Origin: Paramesorhizobium sp049065735
GTDB lineage: Bacteria; Pseudomonadota; Alphaproteobacteria; Rhizobiales; Rhizobiaceae
DNA length: 64,000 nucleotides
Assembly: GCF_049065735.1 (NCBI RefSeq)
Contig: NZ_JBAKHD010000004.1
Coordinates: forward strand, 372,001-436,000
Reading direction: 5' to 3'
Every line of letters begins with the position of its first letter. The stretch's first letter is position 1. This document shows positions 57,751 to 64,000 of the stretch, piece after piece. Position numbers and translations under genes: made by a program. A model generated the notes under the pieces. That model did not search any database. It worked only from the letters and a program-made list of their open reading frames with translations, and was not told where the DNA came from.

Positions 57751-59124
57751 TCATGCTACCGCGCCTACCACCCGATTCCGCCCATTTTTCTTCGCCTCGT
57801 AGAGGGCTGTGTCGGCGCGCTTGAAGAGTTTTTCCACACTGTCGTTGCGCGGCTGCAACGAAGCGATGCCTATGCTGATCGTCACATCCACGCTTACCGT
57901 GCCGCTCCTGATGACAAAGGGCGTAGAAGCTACGGTGCCGCGGATACGCTCCGCCACCACCGCGGCCATGCGCTGGTCCGTATCGGGCAGCACCACGACG
58001 AACTCCTCGCCGCCATAGCGGCAGGCAAGGTCGATCCCGCGAATATTGCGGTTGAGTCGGCCGGCGAAATCGCGCAGCACGTCGTCTCCGGCATCGTGGC
58101 CGAACGTGTCGTTGATCCGCTTGAAATGATCCACGTCGATGATCAGCACCGAGAGCGGGCGCTCGCGCGAGACCGACCGCTCGAAAAGCGTCGGCATATG
58201 CCCGTCGAGATAGCGGCGGTTATGGAGCCCGGTCAGGCTGTCGGTCACGGCCATCTCGATGGTGCGGCTCAGGCTCTTGCGCAGGAGATCGTTATAGCGC
58301 TTGCGCTTCACCTGGGTGCGCACCCGGGCAAGCAGCTCATTGCGGTCGAGCGGGCGCATCAGATAATCATTGACGCCGAGATCAAGCGCCCGGGCGACCA
58401 GGTCGGTTTCGCCGGGGTCGGTGATGAGGATAACAGGAAGAAGCCGCGTGCGCTCGATCGCGCGCATCTGTGAGCACAGCCGCAAGGGATCGTAATCGGC
58501 GAAGCCGGTGGCGACAATCACGCAATCATAACTGCCCTCGACCGCGCCGAGCAGCCCGGCGGAAGGCTCCGCGATCACATCCGCCCGGTTATCGACCGAA
58601 AGCAGCGCCTTCAGCCGCAACGCCGCAGCCGGATTCTCGTCAATGACCAGCAGATTTGCGTCTTTCCCGGTGTCGTCGGCGCGGGCAAGAAACAGCGCCT
58701 CCATATCCGCTTCCCGCGACGAGGCTGCGCGCAGCAGCAGCTCGTCCGACAGGCTTTTCAGCCGGGCCAGGCTTTTCACGCGCGACAGCAATTGCAGATC
58801 TTTCACCGGCTTGGTGAGAAAATCGTCGGCGCCGGCTTCCAGCCCGCGGATGCGGTCCTGCGGCCGGTCGAGCGCCGTCACCATCACGATGGGGATATGC
58901 ACGGTCTTTGGGTCGTCCTTCAGGCGCCGGCAAACCTCGAACCCGTCCATGCCCGGCATCATGACATCGAGAAGCACGATGTCGACATTGCTGCTCTGGC
59001 AGATCTCGATCGCCTGCAGGCCGTTCGATGCAGACACGACGTCGTAATATTCCGCGAGGAGCCTCGATTCGAGAAGCTTCACATTGGCGGGAAGATCGTC
59101 CACGACAAGGATGCGAGCGGTCAC
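57751..59124 (-). CDS. pleD: PleD-type response regulator/diguanylate cyclase
   Basis: This 457-residue protein makes cyclic di-GMP when phosphorylated. Receiver 1 (TARILVVDDLPANVKLLESR; phosphoacceptor in IVLLDVMMPGMDGFEVC) precedes an adaptor receiver (about 150-280) and a GGDEF domain with the active site RYGGEEFVVVLPDTD. The inhibitory I-site RxxD is present (RGID) just before it. The start is GTG 59124 with AAGGA upstream, giving exactly the usual length; in-frame codon 59172 is not needed. It follows divK on the same strand, as in all rhizobia, and controls cell pole development and the sessile switch. Confidence 0.96.
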   Translation of the reverse strand: MTARILVVDDLPANVKLLESRLLAEYYDVVSASNGLQAIEICQSSNVDIVLLDVMMPGMDGFEVCRRLKDDPKTVHIPIVMVTALDRPQDRIRGLEAGADDFLTKPVKDLQLLSRVKSLARLKSLSDELLLRAASSREADMEALFLARADDTGKDANLLVIDENPAAALRLKALLSVDNRADVIAEPSAGLLGAVEGSYDCVIVATGFADYDPLRLCSQMRAIERTRLLPVILITDPGETDLVARALDLGVNDYLMRPLDRNELLARVRTQVKRKRYNDLLRKSLSRTIEMAVTDSLTGLHNRRYLDGHMPTLFERSVSRERPLSVLIIDVDHFKRINDTFGHDAGDDVLRDFAGRLNRNIRGIDLACRYGGEEFVVVLPDTDQRMAAVVAERIRGTVASTPFVIRSGTVSVDVTISIGIASLQPRNDSVEKLFKRADTALYEAKKNGRNRVVGAVA

Positions 59125-59184
59125 GGAAGGTTCCTTCAAGTGCATTTCGCGGCCGAGCGGAGCACCCGGCACCGCATAATGCGG

Positions 59185-59556
59185 CTAAACATCGCCCAGA
59201 TAGGATTTGATGGTTTCGATGAAGCGGGGGACGGATATCGGCTTGGAGATATAGGCCTCGCACCCCCCTTGGCGGATGCGCTCCTCATCGCCCTTCATCG
59301 CGAAGGCGGTAACGGCGATCACAGGGATATGGCGTAATTCATCGTCTTCCTTCAGCCATTTGGTCACCTCGAGGCCAGAGACCTCCGGTAACTGGATATC
59401 CATCAGGATCAGATCCGGCCTGTGCGTCCGGGCGAGCTCCAGCGCTTCCAGGCCGTTGCGGGTGCGGATGGTCTCATACCCGCTCGCCTCAATCAAATCC
59501 CGGAAAAGCTTCATGTTCAGCTCGTTGTCTTCAACGATCATCACTTTTTTTATCAT
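59185..59556 (-). CDS. divK: Cell-cycle response regulator DivK
   Basis: This 123-residue receiver starts MIKKVMIVEDNELNMKLFRD. Phosphoacceptor Asp is in LILMDIQLPEVSGLEVTKWL, and the Lys is in AYISKPISV. DivK controls CtrA phosphorylation through DivL/CckA and is regulated by PleC and DivJ kinases. ATG 59556 gives the exact conserved N-terminus; upstream in-frame codons are not used. The divK-pleD operon is conserved. Confidence 0.97.
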   Translation of the reverse strand: MIKKVMIVEDNELNMKLFRDLIEASGYETIRTRNGLEALELARTHRPDLILMDIQLPEVSGLEVTKWLKEDDELRHIPVIAVTAFAMKGDEERIRQGGCEAYISKPISVPRFIETIKSYLGDV

Positions 59557-59770
59557 TGAAAACTTTCTCGAATATGGCCGCGCCTGAGTTCTGTTATCAT
59601 TGCGCGCAGCAATAATCCCGCCCCATGCCGCCCAACCAGCCAATTGCACTTTAGAACAATTTGATTGACGAAAGGCAAATGTCTACCGGCGCCCGCTATA
59701 AGATAGCCTAGTATAAAGTTGCAGAACGGAATGGCTAGCCCTAAAGATTCGTCAGACAGGGACGGGACAA

Positions 59771-60070
59771 ATGAAGAACACTGATATCAAAGCCGATGCG
59801 GCGCAGGCCATCGCAATCCAGGCGCTGGCTTTTCTGGCGCAGGACGACGAGCTTCTGCCGCGCTTCCTCGCGCTCTCGGGCATCCGCGCGGAAGACATCA
59901 GGGCGGCCGCACGTGAGCCGGGCTTCCTGGCGGGTGTGCTGCAATTCTATCTCGGCCATGAGCCGACGCTGTTGCGCTTCTGCGAGGCAAGCGGCAACCA
60001 GCCCGCGGATTTGCAGCGCGCCCTGCACGCCCTTCCCGGCGGCGACGAGGCATGGGACCGGCAGGTGTAG
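59771..60070 (+). CDS. DUF3572 family protein
   Basis: This 99-residue helical protein contains AQAIAIQALAFLAQDDELLP, RFLALSGIRAEDIRAAAREP and GFLAGVLQFYLGHEPTLLRF, the DUF3572 pattern. It is conserved in rhizobia between divK and dinB, divergent from divK. The function is unknown. The stop lies 3 bases before the dinB start, so they are co-transcribed. Confidence 0.88.
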   Translation: MKNTDIKADAAQAIAIQALAFLAQDDELLPRFLALSGIRAEDIRAAAREPGFLAGVLQFYLGHEPTLLRFCEASGNQPADLQRALHALPGGDEAWDRQV

Positions 60071-60073
60071 CCC

Positions 60074-61399
60074 ATGCACACGGGAAGCGCGCCGAACGAT
60101 CCGCTTTCCGGCTTCTGCCGCGATTGCCTGGCGCTGCAACGCTCCACGGCGAGCCGGCGCTGCCAGGCGTGCGGCAGCCCAAGGCTCGTGCGCCATCAGG
60201 AGCTTTACCGGCTTTCGCTCGCCCATATCGATTGCGACGCCTTTTATGCGGCTGTCGAGAAGCGGGACAACCCGGAGCTCCGGGACAAGCCCCTGATCAT
60301 CGGCGGCGGCAAGCGCGGCGTCGTCTCGACCGCCTGTTATATCGCCCGCATCCATGGGGTCCGCTCGGCCATGCCGATGTTCAAGGCGTTGGAAGCCTGC
60401 CCGCAGGCGGTGGTGATCAAGCCCAATATGGAGAAATATGTCGCGGTGGGGCGCGAAATCCGGCGGCTGATGCTGGAGCTGACGCCGCTGGTCGAGCCGC
60501 TTTCGATCGACGAGGCCTTTCTGGACTTGAAGGGCACAGACAAGGTGCACCGCGATCCCCCTGCCCGCGTGCTTGCTCGTTTTGCCCGGCGCATCGAAGA
60601 CGAAATCGGCATCACCATTTCCGTCGGCCTCTCCTATTGCAAATTCCTGGCTAAAGTCGCCTCCGATTTCGAAAAGCCGCGCGGCTTCTCCATCATCGGC
60701 GAGGAGGAAGCTGTTTCCTTCCTGCGCGATAAGCCGGTGACGCTGATCTGGGGCGTCGGCAAGGCCTTCGCCGCCACCCTGCAAGGAGACGGCATCCGCA
60801 CCATCGGCCAATTGCAGGACATAGACGAAACGGCACTGATGAAGGCCTATGGCCAGATGGGCCAGCGGCTTTACCGCCTCGCGCGCGGTCAGGACACGCG
60901 GCGCGTCGAGCCGGAAAGCGAGATGAAAAGCGTCTCGGCGGAAACCACCTTCAACACCGACCTGTCATCCGCCGAGGATCTCGTGCCGATTCTGCGCGCG
61001 CTGTCGGAAAAGGTGTCGCGGCGGCTCAAGGCCGGCGGCATCGCCGGGCGCACCGTGGTGCTAAAGCTGAAGACGCAGGATTTCAAGACCAGAACCCGCA
61101 ATCGCCAGCTCGCCGACCCCACCCAACTCGCCGACCGGATTTTTCGCACCGGGCTCAACCTGCTGGAAAAGGAGCTAGACGGAACAAGGTTCCGCTTGAT
61201 CGGCATCGGCGTCAGCGACCTCTCCGACGCCGGCCGCGCCGACCCGCCCGATCTGGTGGACAGCCAGGCCACCAAACGCGCCGTCGCCGAAAGCGCCATA
61301 GACAAACTGCGCGGGAAATTCGGCAACAAGGCCGTGGAAACGGGCTATACGTTCGGCAAGGGCCGGGTGGAAACGCCGCCGGAAAGCGCGGAAGGCTGA
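60074..61399 (+). CDS. dinB: DNA polymerase IV (Y-family) with N-terminal zinc-ribbon extension
   Basis: This 441-residue error-prone polymerase copies damaged DNA. The extension of about 45 residues (FCRDCLALQRSTASRRCQAC) has two CxxC pairs and is seen in some rhizobial DinB proteins. The catalytic core has HIDCDAFYAAVEKRDNPEL (first Asp), YIARIHGVRSAMPMF, and LSIDEAFLDLKG (second acidic pair). The little-finger domain contains KSVSAETTFNTDL and GIAGRTVVLKLKTQDF. No LexA box is evident upstream because it follows DUF3572 directly. Confidence 0.94.
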   Translation: MHTGSAPNDPLSGFCRDCLALQRSTASRRCQACGSPRLVRHQELYRLSLAHIDCDAFYAAVEKRDNPELRDKPLIIGGGKRGVVSTACYIARIHGVRSAMPMFKALEACPQAVVIKPNMEKYVAVGREIRRLMLELTPLVEPLSIDEAFLDLKGTDKVHRDPPARVLARFARRIEDEIGITISVGLSYCKFLAKVASDFEKPRGFSIIGEEEAVSFLRDKPVTLIWGVGKAFAATLQGDGIRTIGQLQDIDETALMKAYGQMGQRLYRLARGQDTRRVEPESEMKSVSAETTFNTDLSSAEDLVPILRALSEKVSRRLKAGGIAGRTVVLKLKTQDFKTRTRNRQLADPTQLADRIFRTGLNLLEKELDGTRFRLIGIGVSDLSDAGRADPPDLVDSQATKRAVAESAIDKLRGKFGNKAVETGYTFGKGRVETPPESAEG

Positions 61400-61470
61400 G
61401 CGCGCGGGTTGACAATTTTGAGAAAAATGCCGCTCTTGTCTTGCCTCTATCGACCTGTTTGGAGGCACGC

Positions 61471-62397
61471 ATGAAGCATTTCCCCTATATCGGCTCCGGC
61501 CCCTATTGCTATGCTAATTCCTTTGCCATGATGTTCGGCGAGGACGCGCCGTCCCCGGCGATTATCGAATTCGCCACCTGCAGCCCTTTCGGAATGCAGC
61601 TCGTCGGCGGCGCCCTGCCCTTCTTCGATCCCTATGGCTGGACGCCGGAAGCCGGTTTTGATGATGCGCTCGCGGCATTGGGCTGGGAATCGACGGTGAC
61701 GAAGGGCGGAAGCGATGAGGAAGCCCTCGACCGGCTCCGGCTCGCGCTCGCCAATGGACCCGTCTGGGCCGGCCCCGTCGAAATGGGGCATCTCAAGCAC
61801 CAGCCGGGCATGAAAGGCGCAATCGGAGCGGACCATTACGTGGTCGTGCTCGCCATCGAAGGCAACAGGGTGCGGATGCATGACCCGCAGGGTTATCCTT
61901 TCGCCTGCCTCCCCATGGATCACTTTCTCAGCGCATGGCGCGCGGAAACCCTCGATTATGGCGAGCCTTTCACGATGCGAACCGGTTTCCGGCGCGTCCG
62001 GGAGATGGCGGAGGAAGACGTCATCCGCGCGTCCCTGCCCGGCGCAATCCGCTGGCTCTCCATGGAACGCACCGCCCATATTCCGCCTGGCACGCTCGGT
62101 AATGGCGACGCCGCCATGGCCCTGGCGAGCAGGATCGAGCACGGCCCAGACGAGGACCTGCGCGGCCATCTCATCCATTTCGCCATTCGCGTCGGCGCCA
62201 GACGGCTCGCAGATGCCGCGACCTGCCTGGCCCGGATCGGCAAAACCGAAGCCGCCACTATCGCATCCGAACAGGCGCAATTGATCGGCGCGCTGCAATA
62301 TCCGCTGACGATTGGAGCGGACGGCGAAGCAGCGGCGCATATGAGAGCGCTTGCGCCAAGCTATGACAGGCTGCTGTCCGCATTGCAGGCGCAATGA
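61471..62397 (+). CDS. C39-like/BtrH-like cysteine-peptidase-fold protein
   Basis: This 308-residue protein starts MKHFPYIGSGPYCYANSFAM. A possible papain-like triad is visible: Cys in GPYCYANS, His in GADHYVVVLAIEG, and Asp in MHDPQGYPFACL. This arrangement matches the BtrH N-terminal/C39-like fold. The C-terminal half (RIEHGPDEDLRGHLIHFAIR, GARRLADAATCLARIGKTEA) is helical. ATG 61471 has GGAGG upstream. The role is unknown: peptidase, amide-transfer or a structural relative. No peptide-modification genes are nearby. Confidence 0.7.
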   Translation: MKHFPYIGSGPYCYANSFAMMFGEDAPSPAIIEFATCSPFGMQLVGGALPFFDPYGWTPEAGFDDALAALGWESTVTKGGSDEEALDRLRLALANGPVWAGPVEMGHLKHQPGMKGAIGADHYVVVLAIEGNRVRMHDPQGYPFACLPMDHFLSAWRAETLDYGEPFTMRTGFRRVREMAEEDVIRASLPGAIRWLSMERTAHIPPGTLGNGDAAMALASRIEHGPDEDLRGHLIHFAIRVGARRLADAATCLARIGKTEAATIASEQAQLIGALQYPLTIGADGEAAAHMRALAPSYDRLLSALQAQ

Positions 62398-62413
62398 GCA
62401 TTGATTGGTGGAG

Positions 62414-64000
<1,587 letters not shown>

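Overview
The window (about 60% GC by eye) comes from an alphaproteobacterium of the order Hyphomicrobiales (Rhizobiales), most likely Brucellaceae or a close relative (Brucella/Ochrobactrum group). The evidence is the near-Brucella C-terminus of ribosomal protein L9, the gene block divK-pleD-rpmG-MFS-DUF983-rnr-topA-dprA-plsY-pyrC-pyrB, an HWE-family sensor kinase, DUF1127/DUF1236/DUF3126/DUF3572 proteins, and rhizobial-type intergenic palindromes. It is ordinary chromosome: housekeeping genes with small accessory insertions. I saw no prophage, IS transposase or CRISPR array.

Layout. 1-6.3 kb: the end of rplI, a small hypothetical, a frameshifted DUF2335 gene, cfa, then (minus strand) cvpA-purF-[two-gene zeta-toxin module]-SDR. 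6.9-16.6 kb: trigger factor, tRNA-Leu, a DUF2157/GDYXXLXY membrane pair, TetR/SDR, DUF1127, trmFO, a squalene/phytoene-synthase-like gene, Mth938-like, yajC and a DUF815 ATPase. 17-25 kb: a YqjI-like PadR regulator, an overlooked 53-residue secreted or membrane ORF, an orphan siderophore-type ABC ATPase, an MHS transporter, DUF1236, tRNA-Thr, NAD kinase, a DEAD-box helicase, TfoX-N and an A-type Fe-S carrier. 25-37 kb: a LapG-like cysteine protease, a response regulator with a five-PAS HWE kinase behind an EcfG-type stress promoter, a tautomerase-SDR/LysR cluster, gamma-carbonic anhydrase, cysE, a hydrolase, DUF192, a double cold-shock protein, gloA and an MFS remnant. 37-45 kb: gatCA with a GNAT gene between them, ParDE, UPF0173, ruvX, an AbiEii-type pair and aidB. 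45-64 kb: pyrB with a catalytically dead dihydroorotase partner, plsY, dprA, topA, rnr, DUF983, MFS, rpmG, a GIY-YIG nuclease gene, pleD, divK, DUF3572, dinB, a C39-like protein and the end of dnaE.

The most interesting structure not explained by ordinary genes is a family of paired palindromic repeats (about 37-bp core, about 62-bp extended unit). Units occur as inverted doublets of about 155-200 bp at 6.6, 16.6 and 56.9 kb, plus single or degenerate units at 17.7 and 57.4 kb. At 57 kb two inverted units tightly bracket a one-domain GIY-YIG endonuclease gene. That arrangement resembles REPIN/RAYT systems, but with a different nuclease. Other points are three toxin-antitoxin-like modules (one translationally coupled inside the purF operon), a 142-bp near-perfect palindrome, missing secDF and dnaB/alr/radA neighbours near repeat elements, and two candidate structured RNAs. 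All coordinates and motif calls come from reading the sequence; no database search was possible.
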